From contig CALWRJ010000020.1 in the NCBI GenBank assembly GCA_944383915.1, positions 1 to 44,016 of the forward strand: 44,016 nucleotides of DNA. The letters are read 5' to 3'. Below the pieces are notes generated by a model that saw nothing but the letters and a program-made list of their open reading frames with translations, ran no database searches and had not been told where the DNA came from. Position 1 is the stretch's first letter. Each line of letters begins with the position of its first letter. Of the stretch, positions 23,401 through 29,846 are shown piece after piece. The DNA comes from an uncultured Clostridia bacterium. GTDB lineage: Bacteria; Bacillota; Clostridia; Christensenellales; UBA1242. Both the position numbers and the translations under genes were made by a program.

Positions 23401-26400
23401 AACGAAGTGCGCTGACTCGTACCTATATCATTAAGACGAACACCTTCTACATTATTATAATTTGTCACTTCGATGCTTTCTACCATTTCTGGAACGCGAA
23501 TTATTACTCTACATCTTGCCACCCTACTTTCTTGACCATACTCAAATACCCTTGCTGTCACATAAACCGTATAACTTGATAAAGAATAATCTACTAAATT
23601 AGCAGTTATTGTTGCGCTCAAACCATTTGTAGTGATAGACAATAATTCTGGGTTATCTACTACCCAATCGATACTACTGTTTTGATAAACAGTTGCATCC
23701 GTGTTTGTATAAATTGATAATGTTGTAGTTGCTAAATTTTGCTGATTAATATTTAAACTATTAATATCATAAAGTTCTACTGTTAGGTTAGTATTGTTAT
23801 TAGTTCCATTCCAATAAAATAATGTTACAGGATTATAGATATTAATTTCAAGATTACGCGTACTGCTTACTGTAGCCCACACACCTTGTGAGTAAGTCCT
23901 ATATGTAAAAGTAACTGTTATTATTACTGGAGTATTTGTTACATTGCGTGCATAAAAACTAAATGAGTTATTATCATCAAGAGGTGCAAGGCTAATATAT
24001 TCGCCAGCCGAATCGGTAGAGCCTATTGTAATAGTAAGAGAATTTGTAGAAATATCCGTAGGGTTCGTTACGATATTTATATTATATCTATTATTTCTCT
24101 TTACCGTTAAACTCGTAACACCAGCATCAATTAAATTATCTAACGGATTTACATAATCAGCATCATTCCATTCATCAACAGCAATGTTTGAATTATTGTA
24201 ACTATGGTCGCTAGTTATATAAAATGCTGTCGGTATAACATAAACATAGACAGGAATTTCTATAAACACACCACTTTCTGCTGTAATTGTTATCGTAGTA
24301 TTCCCTTCCTTTAAGCCGTTTACTGTGTATGTATAACCTGTTTTAATAAAGGAAATTACGCTATCATCACCTATAACTTCATCAAATGTTGGAGAACCAA
24401 CATTTTCTCCTAAACTTGTGTAATAAGATAATGAAAATTCCGTTGTTTGCCCTAATCCTACTTCTACTACATCTACACTTGGAGTAATTGATTGAACACC
24501 CGCTACTAAAGTAAAAGTAATTGTATTTTGCACCAAAGGCAAGTCTGAATCATAAGAATTTGCGATTATAGCAAGAGTTACAGTTTGAGTTATCATATTA
24601 TTTTCAGCATCAACTGAAACATAAAAACTTGTTCCGTTTAATAATCTTTCTCCGTAAATATATTGACCATTCCCTGTTGTACCTAGATCATTTACATAAC
24701 TGCGTGCATTTACATAAATATTTAAGCCACTTATCTTTTGCGATAAATTTTCAGTAGAACCATCAACCGCAATCACTTTAATAATATAACTACGATCACG
24801 AGCCTCTTCTGGAGAAACAGTTACATCAACTTGCTCCCCTAAAATATTTTGATAATAATTTTGTAAGATAGCGTCATTAATAGGATTTGCACTTGCCGAA
24901 ATGTTTGGCCCTGATAAAATTACATTTTGCGCGATTCTAATAACTTCAGCATCAAAAGTTCGACTAAAACTTATGTAAACTTCTTGTGTTACAGGGTCAA
25001 TTATATCAACATAAACATAAACTTGCACCATTCCACTTTCAAAGCAAGTTAGAGTAAACCTATTTTGGTCATTTGGAGTGCTTGGAACCAATACACTATT
25101 ATCCGAAGTCGCAACTCTCAACCTATAATTAGGATTACGAGTATCATCGTTTACTATGTAATAAGTCCCTGTATTCATTTCCTCAGTATTAATAGCAAAT
25201 TTTAGGCTAGTTACTTCACCAACTGATTGAACTTTTATAGCACTACTATTTGAATCATCATACACAAGAATAATCATATTTCCTTGTGAATTATCAGCAA
25301 ATGTTACAGATACTTGAACTACACCTGTATTTTGAACATTATTTAACATCAAAATACCGCTTTGAATAGTAGCACTTAAAGCATTTGCCCCATATCCACC
25401 ATCCCACATTGGATTAGAAGAATCAATTAAACTAAAACTTGAATTTTGAAATATGGTATTAAGATTTAAAGTTTGTTGCGAAACAGGCATTACTTGCACA
25501 AGATTTGAATCTGTTTTATCGTGCACCACGACATAAGCATAAAAAGTGCGGTCCGCTAAAGTAACTCCAATTTGTACAACACCATTTCGCACGCCGTTAG
25601 CTAAAATCAAAGTACTTGTGTCAACACTTAAAGTAGCCCCATTTATAGTTGAAGCGCTGTAATTATTATTCCAACCAACATCAGTTGGTGATAAAATTCT
25701 AAATGTTGCATCACTTACACCAAACATATCATCAAGCGGAACTCGTCTTTCTGTACCATATAGATGTATCATATCTGATGTAATTTCGCTATAAACTAAA
25801 ACATTAAATGCACAATGTACGCCATTTGCCATAGATGCTTCGACTTGAACTATTCCACATTCGGCGTCTTGAGAAACTGTTAGTATATTATTTTCAATAC
25901 TAACCCCATTTAAAATGGAATCGCCGTAGGCACTGTTCCACAACTCGTTATCAGGTGTTAATAGCGAAAAAGTTGCCTCATCAGGATAAACTCTATCATC
26001 AAAACCAATTAAATTATTTGTAATTAAAGGCAAACTTGAGCCTGTTTGAACAGAAATATTTTGCTCTAGAAAATGCATAGATTCTGGTTCTTTATAAACG
26101 GTGACCGAAATATCTTCGCTATAAACTGTACTTAATTCAGTAGATACAACTCGTAAAGTCGTAGTACCTGCATTTAAAGCTCTAATTTGAATGGTAGACT
26201 CAGAACCGTTTACACTTATTACCTGCGCTTCTGCAATGGTATTATCTTTATACTCAAAGTGTACATTAGGTGTCATTTCACTACTCAAACCCTCAACATT
26301 TGCAGTAATTGTAATAGTGCTTAAATCAACTTCTGTGCCTGTATCATCAAATTCAGTCCTGTCAAGATACAATTCAACTACATTAGTTGACACAGTAACT

Positions 26401-26492
26401 CGTAAATTTTGATAAATATCACCACAGCCGGCAAGTCCTAAAAATGATGTACAAATTACCAATAATAATAGTGCAAAATACTTACTTTTCAT
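11451..26492 (-). CDS. Giant GLUG-repeat lipoprotein (5013 aa)
   Basis: The N-terminus is a lipoprotein signal with lipobox LAGC (Cys23), so the protein is predicted to be lipid-anchored to the outer face of the membrane. In order it carries a Big_2-like segment, three tandem ~90-residue units (about 170-425), more Ig-like beta domains to about 1120, a first GLUG module (about 1130-1650), a second Ig-like region (about 1710-2540), and five further GLUG modules to the end. GLUG motifs (GGLVGxNxGxIxNSY type) are abundant. They are known from IgA-peptidase N-termini and bacterial adhesins, and probably form beta-helices here. No HExxH protease motif was seen and there is no C-terminal anchor. 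The ribosome-binding site is AGGGAAAAG just before the ATG. A role in adhesion or polysaccharide binding is inferred. The uninterrupted 15-kb frame in such AT-rich DNA indicates strong selection. Confidence 0.9.
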   Translation of the reverse strand: MKSKYFALLLLVICTSFLGLAGCGDIYQNLRVTVSTNVVELYLDRTEFDDTGTEVDLSTITITANVEGLSSEMTPNVHFEYKDNTIAEAQVISVNGSESTIQIRALNAGTTTLRVVSTELSTVYSEDISVTVYKEPESMHFLEQNISVQTGSSLPLITNNLIGFDDRVYPDEATFSLLTPDNELWNSAYGDSILNGVSIENNILTVSQDAECGIVQVEASMANGVHCAFNVLVYSEITSDMIHLYGTERRVPLDDMFGVSDATFRILSPTDVGWNNNYSASTINGATLSVDTSTLILANGVRNGVVQIGVTLADRTFYAYVVVHDKTDSNLVQVMPVSQQTLNLNTIFQNSSFSLIDSSNPMWDGGYGANALSATIQSGILMLNNVQNTGVVQVSVTFADNSQGNMIILVYDDSNSSAIKVQSVGEVTSLKFAINTEEMNTGTYYIVNDDTRNPNYRLRVATSDNSVLVPSTPNDQNRFTLTCFESGMVQVYVYVDIIDPVTQEVYISFSRTFDAEVIRIAQNVILSGPNISASANPINDAILQNYYQNILGEQVDVTVSPEEARDRSYIIKVIAVDGSTENLSQKISGLNIYVNARSYVNDLGTTGNGQYIYGERLLNGTSFYVSVDAENNMITQTVTLAIIANSYDSDLPLVQNTITFTLVAGVQSITPSVDVVEVGLGQTTEFSLSYYTSLGENVGSPTFDEVIGDDSVISFIKTGYTYTVNGLKEGNTTITITAESGVFIEIPVYVYVIPTAFYITSDHSYNNSNIAVDEWNDADYVNPLDNLIDAGVTSLTVKRNNRYNINIVTNPTDISTNSLTITIGSTDSAGEYISLAPLDDNNSFSFYARNVTNTPVIITVTFTYRTYSQGVWATVSSTRNLEINIYNPVTLFYWNGTNNNTNLTVELYDINSLNINQQNLATTTLSIYTNTDATVYQNSSIDWVVDNPELLSITTNGLSATITANLVDYSLSSYTVYVTARVFEYGQESRVARCRVIIRVPEMVESIEVTNYNNVEGVRLNDIGTSQRTSFTINTQVLPNNAFNSDIGFALYEAQNVDGTVVATSLYTGAIEDAVVRFDANQPNRIIAQNAGYAVIRIYPLDRINRENIDLNDIYHVDIWVIVEDGELNPYSIYTAEEFMAIGSSSEALTKNYVLMQSIDISNYANELPIGNEFGSDFSGNIESYNYSSNGNKNSILGINLNNTFVTNETQILGGLFGRVSGNISNIDFVFSERSMFDLANITATNPTINEINLGLLAGVVDGEINNVAVRINNFSSLTSNVLVNGKEDADYEISIGGIAGRLGGTISASYVNVAIRTDLGASVLYLGGLVGVFNGSANTNVIGQSGDSVTSRVRLTAVRDDSIDNDASAVGGLVGLTQAGTIYNQNIMGQVTATNYNNVGGLTGYNNATIGYFADNVEYRVLAGVKTQGNDYVGGLVGYNAGTVNFARAENYEDTTLSGVNQALAYGNRYVGGLIGYSVNGNITYSYSMGYISQEFTALDSGTFNGDVIGKNYVGGLIGYALNSVITNSFASNCVQIDATNEGVGGGLIGQMQIYEGVDLSQSRLQYAYSNGYIITNNADTTKTGELIGVYQVQGVNNNEYVSTCYAHVVITNTIDNQTYRNLIGTNTSGGNVVDTYYLADTTAEIPDRDNITEVGVSDDDMVAGSNGFGNSAYIGWGFGDASGTQVWVAYDSNTMQGVNGDLPLLYDYDRGWLYNQAINNISVTPTTLQQDGDLLPTYFNYNDLGSVVVLENIDLVDGERRIAIHNTSETSTPNGLFDIEVLPLLDPASWSLSVTSSNNLIAEVVQDNLNLIDAYIIFRNTGVVNITFQSLLDVSASFTVTINILGGFSSFDILDDQDSSITLEGANSLSIKQGSGELLVQSFTRQNAYNDSFGIRYTTSDTSYFGFSGYDYSGTSVYVPYGQPNLLAGLVATTDIYPNGLEMIACPYFVLEFAGSKINYSLENYLTPKNFFVSVYYGIIEAGFNSTSAIAESWEQHNLVLNVISDNPENVIISNIQVTRDNVVLDDYSEVLTVKDRVEGAQSVTQNYLLELDDSIKNITSNVTYEISIDVSDESGLYDNYDFTITFTPSPISRIDLAHFTYGTSSMDNGEVASNLISPGTQGVLRVEVTYEFSYFDYLLLNSTTSQNQSIQMQQLVLQNGNYRRIEARYDTNGALIVNKITGYDASGNAYFNGVIFVSTLVGSNLVEGVQFTISAVAMREGESNYVFQPVYTTLITTFAPNATLTLDSINGDAIAKGTVANFHLNGELFNSTLTLSASYGSDQTGIQFSTFDRNIRTSYGVGAREIVSVDLPFYVGIGATPPNGEITVTVTIESTTATGGRLNPLVLQYTIYIVDFAVQSVYTEGAEDGSFNASIRTHTILQANWTLIEPSLTDYQYYVGGSDISQFNQALDEIHAKANAKLSIVNELGDGQGGVWYYNDGNGYSAVQSALTYPDFIISYTTMTEGQSYYLIQGKTLVTGLPFRLSFTGNYVYNVALNIYEFMLNNELNNVAPENILTSYQKLFEQDFSVDIINNTSDDAPDIIDSVEKFRSMTAGVDYMLTTNIVLDNWTPIDTAIASLDGNGYTITIRSFAQNTSDTANYGLFSTLQEGTVLKNLIIDVSYNIFVNLQNASTVNFGFIAGINDGGTIYNCDVVVTQSKEAWRTIYNSPDGNRPTSNNSDFSFATTVFNRILNDADPSYKTLASTFIMTDLSSSSRQVTTYIGGLVGQNNGYITNSRVGRIDTENVLGYDTINRTYALQGLNIFASGNVGGLVGQNTGVISNSYFANGTVVNYSMSIYTSTNRNGSRTGGLVAEQTNVGRIESSYAIGQLGENAQAELGGIIAYGTIGGLVHSNAGSITNSYTNLPLSSSNAMGGFVYENTGSGSIKYSYSMSKINSSGLINGIFVGVDAEGNIQNDETASIENSFYYSNDNIYTDGSDPATAISANEWGNATGTAFEGFAISGNEYSTWYMDMNRLYLGPQLRFADKVYLSHRTTDYTYDASCRRGSDVNPILIASLEDWQNIFNYSDTSGLIRSEFMESNPNYTSGGARYVFGNNRDLYVALGADIDFGSSMHSTATETLFKGKLLGNGYNLSNLSYRQTSTVTTSINDFGVFNSLEDAVVTNLNLVVDGEITTRARHMGVLAGSIADSYIENINISGTTTTTSITGLNMTGALAGFIYGNSEVRNITGSISVNSISATLSSGQYIYYNSAQNAHYADYSYAGGLVGVIDLSYEEDAENNSRVQNLQVSGNTDIYGEIAGGIVGLLSQDSEAKGLNFIVDTSNNYTPRIRGSNFAGGLVGENRGHIISSFVGIPLQEQMTLDSSINSTDNARNYIGYTQLFENTETSTAVGGLVGLNIAGAIEYSYSRVAVYSGQAYIVGGLVGMAINSPDSFASTSSDTTLNYLRNLSLGDSYIYEYEPIDEMFNYSYVGGNIQVAGELKFSATMYQVYTTGAINGGTILGGAVGMIVGAPIYANYTDVLVVAVNNYDSSDNTLISKINSEDAYFGSVVGYVGYSMSGTDSVAPFISGREVSGEYSLGTPAQSIRAVSSIAGNSLDTIGNKQAILSVRATDFITCATSTINDPFADFSDTVWTLDSSRVSQRFPILKANYSATVSEIDSVEDFFNFLTDTNTNSYGRIVTDLTITGNDWYTHILQNGLYSAVEGNDVVSGRLEGAVPIEVSGQSTTRSATITFTNFGTISNTNVAQAFWSLFGYTESFRVINIDFVFDFTIDMTHHTITNFGLLARESNGSSFENISIEFTEGNNTIVNNLDNVSLVTGTSQNCTYTNVVVNGNIETANTNTDGTGGFVSPNNSVSMGALFGSGTVSNTIYGTEFGQIGISYNSGNNYTLNIGGLLGTTSGLLSVRSVSIDEGASLTSNISVTAHRNTANMYVGGVIGRTEGATQLVTFSVDGNITTNRENASNAQSVYLGGVAGSLYNTNVSSVESYIDLNSNMAGGKIYLGGIAGSIVNNQQFTGTNSSMQFSGYVTNGANFTGSITHTADTNTTIYGGGIYGFAQNRLNMSNATVVPVGQPRLVLTAMHSSGDLSIDTATNNLYIGGLIGSATQGRLNNGSYTELTTPNSILRISSSAFTGSINIANHISSDSYTRIGGIVGNSQLSVYDSLSNGTIFVDAENALTVYAGGIVGVTNTDVGYCVSITSIQTHMPTNSNNSSIRAIRGINDNASARVVYSYYSAELSGLLDLFGTNLTALEMLDASSFTNNNTNILSNFTYLTQTDDDGNTTQISFMYPTVIGDYLDLQLGSANVPVFVENLNMLQGQLGDETTPNKVIYFNTSTITIAEIPNIEIANARKIVGNGITISLADLTASGSNVTGIFTEIPRNVVVSGINVEFGATTINANASFDFGGIAGVNNGAIYGSSVIGREAENTANALASDFANLVQNYQNNFTGLRNSATSYIYINITGSNTINFGGLVGVNNGSITGVLSNIDIYTNGGNINLGGIAGDMTNAILSNSISEGRIFVNNSNNNSYVGGFAGSVENSYASASFANSNIAVFNRNTTHIGFAFGEFNGLNIGIVVNSDVSGNINLEQSNNYYNIALTTSEMMSASQINSIINNESNNFVDFIWSIGDNTQNYGYPVLNNIYIDFNTGDGTQSNPYKIREGAELVRLTQSNATGRYFTLIRDVIVSSSTISSTSSGTIQANEFNGNGNIILVNSLYEPTTSSGTIYASLFRQISSRTTVRRLGIVLIESGITSRTAQIYFGGLAGTNSGTISNCAVQGLGEITLNSLPNSRIGGLIGQNGGAIENSWAELDINAFDGYIGGLVGLLGTSTSQDSTSTATIHNSFSMSSINVTQNTTNNNYRNTSVGGLVGLANAEVGNGHSIENCYVYGARINVASAGSYVGGLIGNALKFNTYRTYAFVFTPSSQDTNYSGAGNYENMGMIGNTLEGAFDATSWLAVWLGPYTNDPTRLEPTDACAVISITELRTTAIGAGCYSDWITSAWSRNRGGAEMNAYTLYLTDVTPIDKQERVGASIVSEDIFDY
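11840..23110 (-). repeat. Six GLUG modules, each with a helical header, inside the giant lipoprotein
   Basis: Headers of the form [I/Y]xSxEDFxxL...YxLxxDI precede each GLUG block. They are TAEEFMAI (near 23080), SVEKFRSM (near 18850), SLEDWQNI (near 17430), SVEDFFNF (near 15620), a degenerate ENLNMLQG (near 13650) and EGAELVRL (near 12590). Each is followed by many GG(L/I)xG repeats, visible in the DNA as recurring CCAACTAGTCC(A/G)CC-like strings. Block limits are approximate. Confidence 0.75.
25220..25985 (-). repeat. Three tandem ~90-residue units near the lipoprotein N-terminus
   Basis: Three successive units share the pattern F-x-L/I-L/I ... W-N/D ... Y ... L ... GVVQV.V ... VLVY-like strand. 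Units begin near bases 25980 (TFSLLTPDNELWNSAYG), 25712 (TFRILSPTDVGWNNNY) and 25440 (SFSLIDSSNPMWDGGYG), about 270 bases apart. I do not recognise a named family; an Ig-like fold is likely. Confidence 0.7.
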
Positions 26493-26569
26493 AATATCTT
26501 TTCCCTATTTTTATTTTGTCTTTTTCATCAACATTTATTTACAAATTTTGAAAAAATTCTACATTTTTT

Positions 26570-26599
26570 ATTGTAGTAAAAAATGGCATAAAAAGTCAA
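26570..26599 (-). promoter_or_regulatory. Promoter of the giant lipoprotein gene
   Basis: On the minus strand, TTGACT (26599-26594) and TACAAT (26575-26570) are separated by 18 bases, about 80 bases upstream of the ATG. Two other surface-protein genes in the window have the same 18-base spacing. Confidence 0.7.
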
Positions 26600-26687
26600 A
26601 TAAAATAGCACTAAAATTCAAATTTTAATGACGAAAACAAAATATTTTTAAATTAAAACAAATTTAGACAAATATACCTTAATTTAG

Positions 26688-26716
26688 TTGATAAAAAAAT
26701 AAATAAAAGTTATAAT
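26688..26716 (+). promoter_or_regulatory. Promoter of the enoate-reductase/aconitase-X operon
   Basis: TTGATA (26688-26693), a 17-base spacer and TATAAT (26711-26716) form a near-consensus sigma-A promoter about 36 bases before the start codon. GGAG at 26739-26742 is the ribosome-binding site for the ATG at 26753. The 260-base divergent region 26493-26752 otherwise shows nothing but the opposing promoter. Confidence 0.8.
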
Positions 26717-26752
26717 TTATTTGATTACTAAAAATTATGGAGATATGAAATT

Positions 26753-29008
26753 ATGGTAAATGACAAAGTTTTATTTGATCTTGAAACATCTTTTGGAAAT
26801 TGGTGGGAACACAGTTTTACTACCCCACAAATGACTAAAAATCTTTATCCTTATACTACTATGTTTAGTCCTATCACAGTAAATCACTTAACTATAAAAA
26901 ATAGGCTTGTAATGGGACCTATGGGCAATATTAATATGGCGGAGGAAACTGGGCGTCCTAATCAAAAAATGATTAGTTATCTAACAGAACGTGCTAAAGG
27001 TGGGATTGGACTTATCACAACAGGCTTAATTCCTGTAAGTTATGGAATCGACCCAACAGTAAAAGAACTCGGAGATTTAAGTTACTTTCCGCGCATTGAC
27101 CGTTCCCGTACCGTTTATGCTGGCTGGCGCGAACTTGCAGAAAGCATCCACGCTCACGGCTCAAACATTTTTATTCAATTAACCGCAGGTCTTGGGCGTG
27201 TCGGCAACCCACAATGTTTGCTTACACAATTTAAACTTCCAGTTAGCGCATCGTGGAACCCAAACTTTTATATTCCCCAAATTCCCAGTCGTAGATTGAG
27301 TGGGCACGCTTTAAGTAAACTTGTTAAAAAATTTGGACAAGCATCCGCAGATGCAAAAGCAATGACTTTAGACGGTGTTTATTTACACGGACACGAAGGG
27401 TATTTACTAGAGCAACTCACCAACCCCGCTTTTAACAGGCGTAGTATGGGCAAATACAGCGATTGGCAACGATTTGGTATTGATGTGGTAAAAGAAATTC
27501 GTGCGCGCTGTGGCGACCGCTTCCCTATTATGTATCGTATCGACTTATCTCTTGCACTTAACGCAACTTACCAAGACAAAATGGACAGCGTAAAATCTCT
27601 TAAAAAATTCCGTAACGAACGCACTATTCAACAAACACTTGACTATATGACAAATCTTGTTAAGGCTGGTGTCGATATGTTTGATGTCGATCTCGGTTGT
27701 TATGACAACTGGTGGTTACCGCACCCACCCGCTAGTATGCCTAGTGGTTGCTTTTTAGGTATTTCTGAAATTGTTAAAAACTATTTTAGCGTAAATAAAA
27801 TACTTTCTAATGCTGGTCAACCTGTGCCTGTTGTTGCTGTTGGAAAACTAGGTTACCCCGACCTTGCTGAACAAGCATTGCGTGAGGAAAAGTGTGATAT
27901 GATTATGCTTGCACGCCCCTTACTTGCTGATGCTGACTGGGCAAACAAGGCGTACAAAGGTGAATGTGACAAAATTAGACCATGTATTGGTTGTCACGAA
28001 GCATGTATTCGAGAATTTGTTGAGGGTGGACACCCGCAATGCGCTGTTAACCCACGCACAGCATTTGAGGAAGTATTCTCGCGTGAAATTCCAACTGCTG
28101 AAGAAAAGCAAACTGTCGCTGTTGTCGGTGGCGGTCCTGCAGGTGTTGTTGCAACAAAAGTTTTATTATCGCGTGGTCACAATGTCGTTCTTTTTGAAAA
28201 GGAAAAAGAAATTGGTGGCACACTTCGTGCCGGCGGTGTTCCAAAAATCAAATATGAAATTAACAACTATATGAAATATTTACAGAATGAGATAAAAGAA
28301 CTTGTTAAAAACCCACGCTTTACTCTAAAATTAGGCACTGAAGCAACAATAGATGACCTAAAAGGCAAATTTGATAGTATTGTTGTAGCAACAGGTAGTC
28401 ATATTGTAAAACCTCAAATTAAAGGCGTAGAAAATGAAAATGTTATGACGGTTACCGAGGCTTTACTTGACCAAGAAAGAGTAAAACAGGCACAAAATAT
28501 TGTAGTTGTTGGTGGTGGCGATTCTGGTTGTGAAACTGCTTATTGGGCTTCTATTGAACTAGGAAAAAATGTTCAAATCGTAGAAATGACCGCAAACTTA
28601 ATGGCTGACACTTGTACAGCAAACCGTGGGCATATTTTACACTATTTAGACAAGGCTGGAGTAATCACTCATAATTTAAGTACTGTTACTCAAATTGAAA
28701 AAGATGCAGTATTTATAAAGAAAAATGTTCACTCATCAGTACCTAATCCATACAATACTTGGCAACCAATTTTACCAGAAAATATTAGTAACCCTCTCGC
28801 ACCAAAAATAAGTGAAAGGTATGAAAACAAATTATTACCTGCCGACCTTGTTATTTTAGCGATTGGCACTCGCCCAAGTGATGATTTATACTTTAATCTT
28901 GTAAAAGAGCACGCAGCACCTAATATTTATCGTATTGGTGATGCAATTAAACCTGGCAAAGTATTTGCAGCAACCAAGAGCGCTTACAGAACCGCAAGAG
29001 ATATATAA
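26753..29008 (+). CDS. Old-yellow-enzyme family NAD(P)H:flavin oxidoreductase (2-enoate / 2,4-dienoyl-CoA reductase type)
   Basis: A 751-residue three-part flavoenzyme that in known relatives reduces activated C=C bonds of enoates or dienoyl-CoA. Residues about 38-400 form the FMN TIM barrel (MFSPITVNHLTIKNRLVMGPM; GHEGYLLEQLTNPAFNRR near 210; MIMLARPLLAD). Cysteines 411, 414, 418 and 430 (CIGCHEAC...C) match the 4Fe-4S site of this family. GGGPAG (near 458) and VVVGGGDSG (near 584) are the FAD and NAD(P)H dinucleotide sites. A ~37-residue N-terminal extension (FGNWWEHSF region) makes it longer than typical 640-670-residue members. It heads an operon with the acetyltransferase and aconitase-X genes, suggesting that it reduces an alkene produced by the dehydratase. 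The class is certain; the substrate is unknown. Confidence 0.93.
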   Translation: MVNDKVLFDLETSFGNWWEHSFTTPQMTKNLYPYTTMFSPITVNHLTIKNRLVMGPMGNINMAEETGRPNQKMISYLTERAKGGIGLITTGLIPVSYGIDPTVKELGDLSYFPRIDRSRTVYAGWRELAESIHAHGSNIFIQLTAGLGRVGNPQCLLTQFKLPVSASWNPNFYIPQIPSRRLSGHALSKLVKKFGQASADAKAMTLDGVYLHGHEGYLLEQLTNPAFNRRSMGKYSDWQRFGIDVVKEIRARCGDRFPIMYRIDLSLALNATYQDKMDSVKSLKKFRNERTIQQTLDYMTNLVKAGVDMFDVDLGCYDNWWLPHPPASMPSGCFLGISEIVKNYFSVNKILSNAGQPVPVVAVGKLGYPDLAEQALREEKCDMIMLARPLLADADWANKAYKGECDKIRPCIGCHEACIREFVEGGHPQCAVNPRTAFEEVFSREIPTAEEKQTVAVVGGGPAGVVATKVLLSRGHNVVLFEKEKEIGGTLRAGGVPKIKYEINNYMKYLQNEIKELVKNPRFTLKLGTEATIDDLKGKFDSIVVATGSHIVKPQIKGVENENVMTVTEALLDQERVKQAQNIVVVGGGDSGCETAYWASIELGKNVQIVEMTANLMADTCTANRGHILHYLDKAGVITHNLSTVTQIEKDAVFIKKNVHSSVPNPYNTWQPILPENISNPLAPKISERYENKLLPADLVILAIGTRPSDDLYFNLVKEHAAPNIYRIGDAIKPGKVFAATKSAYRTARDI

Positions 29009-29023
29009 TTTAAAGGCAGATTA

Positions 29024-29241
29024 ATGAGCAGATTTAAAGAAATAATACAAACACGAGCTGAGGACGAGGCTTTAGAAAACACACGCATTAACGCTAGCAG
29101 ATTTTGTCAAAAGTATAATGCTATTAAGACGCAAACTCTGTCAACGGTGCAGGTGCAGTAGTTACAAAAGATATCCCTGCTAATGTAGTAGTTGTTGGCA
29201 ACCCTGCTCGAATTTTAAAAAATATTGATAACAAGGAGTAA
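29024..29241 (+). pseudogene. Remnant of a hexapeptide acetyltransferase gene (large internal deletion plus frame change)
   Basis: An AAAGG site and ATG at 29024 open a 45-codon frame. It begins MSRFKEIIQTRAEDEALENT and reaches FCQKYNAIK, resembling the start of the next gene (ICQKYNKIR), then soon meets TAG at 29159-29161. From about 29138 another frame reads [12 protein letters not shown]...VGNPARILK and ends with TAA at 29239-29241, matching the last ~30 residues of the neighbour ([25 protein letters not shown]). Roughly a hundred middle codons, including the catalytic His and most hexapeptide turns, are gone, with the junction near 29130-29140. This is best read as a decayed tandem paralogue of the intact acetyltransferase. 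The last bases supply the AAGGAG ribosome-binding site of the next gene. Confidence 0.85.
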
Positions 29242-29243
29242 AA

Positions 29244-29795
29244 ATGTTTGACGAAATAAGGCGTGATGGAAAAAACAATGATGTTAGGCATGCTGACCGC
29301 ACACGAGCTTATACGATTTGCCAAAAATACAATAAAATTCGTCCATATAACGAAAAGAAACGGCGTAAAGTACTCGAAAAAATTTTTAAAGAAATTGGTG
29401 AAAATGTAACAGTCAAGGAACCTTTTCACTGCGATTATGGATATAACATTACAATTGGCAACAATGTCGACATAAATTATAATTGCGTGATGCTTGATGA
29501 CACAACAATTACTATCGGCAACGATGTCCGCATTGCACCAAATGTCAACATTTTTACCGTCTATCACCCTCTTGATGCTATTGACCGCAAGAATACCATC
29601 ATTTTAAGTAGACCTATCGTTATTAAAGATAACGCGTGGCTCGGTGGTAACTGTGTAATTATGCCCGGCGTAACCATAGGAAAAAACGCTGTAATTGGAG
29701 CAGGCGCTGTTGTTACAAAAGACATTCCTGACAATGCGGTTGCAGTTGGTGTACCTGCTCGTGTAATCAAAATTTTGTCCGAAAAGAATTCGTAG
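29244..29795 (+). CDS. Maltose O-acetyltransferase-type (NodL/Maa/LacA) hexapeptide acetyltransferase
   Basis: A 183-residue acetyl-CoA-dependent O-acetyltransferase of the left-handed beta-helix family. The N-terminal helical cap (to about 50) is followed by hexapeptide turns (ITIGNNVDINYNCV, ITIGNDVRIAPNV), the catalytic histidine in VYHPLD (H108), WLGGNCVIMPGVTIGKNAVIGAGAVV, and the C-terminal VPARVIK. Length fits the family. Known members acetylate sugars or other hydroxyl acceptors; the acceptor here is unknown. It starts 2 bases after the remnant paralogue, with AAGGAG upstream, and lies within the operon between the flavoenzyme and aconitase X. This hints at acetylation of a pathway intermediate or at simple co-transcription. 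Confidence 0.92.
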   Translation: MFDEIRRDGKNNDVRHADRTRAYTICQKYNKIRPYNEKKRRKVLEKIFKEIGENVTVKEPFHCDYGYNITIGNNVDINYNCVMLDDTTITIGNDVRIAPNVNIFTVYHPLDAIDRKNTIILSRPIVIKDNAWLGGNCVIMPGVTIGKNAVIGAGAVVTKDIPDNAVAVGVPARVIKILSEKNS

Positions 29796-29810
29796 CGGTT
29801 AGACCGCTGC
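29792..29810 (+). other. Small hairpin between acetyltransferase and aconitase-X genes
   Basis: GTAGCGGT (29792-29799) and ACCGCTGC (29803-29810) form a short stem with one G-T pair and a 3-base loop, overlapping the TAG stop. Only three T follow, so it is at best a weak attenuator or an mRNA-stability hairpin. Read-through into the aconitase-X genes is likely. Confidence 0.4.
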
Positions 29811-29846
29811 TTTAACATCCTTCATAAAACAAAAGGAGAAAAATAA

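Noticed and set aside
11451-26492. IgA-type (M26) metalloprotease identity for the giant lipoprotein, since GLUG repeats occur in that family
   Set aside because: No HExxH zinc motif was seen in the 5013 residues; only the GLUG and Ig-like parts are present.
26530-26575. Partial resemblance of this region to the TGTAAAGATTTT repeats upstream of the Rho-like gene
   Set aside because: Only loose similarity on the opposite strand, without regular spacing; AT-rich sequence alone explains it.
29124-29567. 147-codon minus-strand frame across the acetyltransferase genes
   Set aside because: It is antisense to hexapeptide-repeat coding sequence and the real gene on the plus strand is unmistakable.
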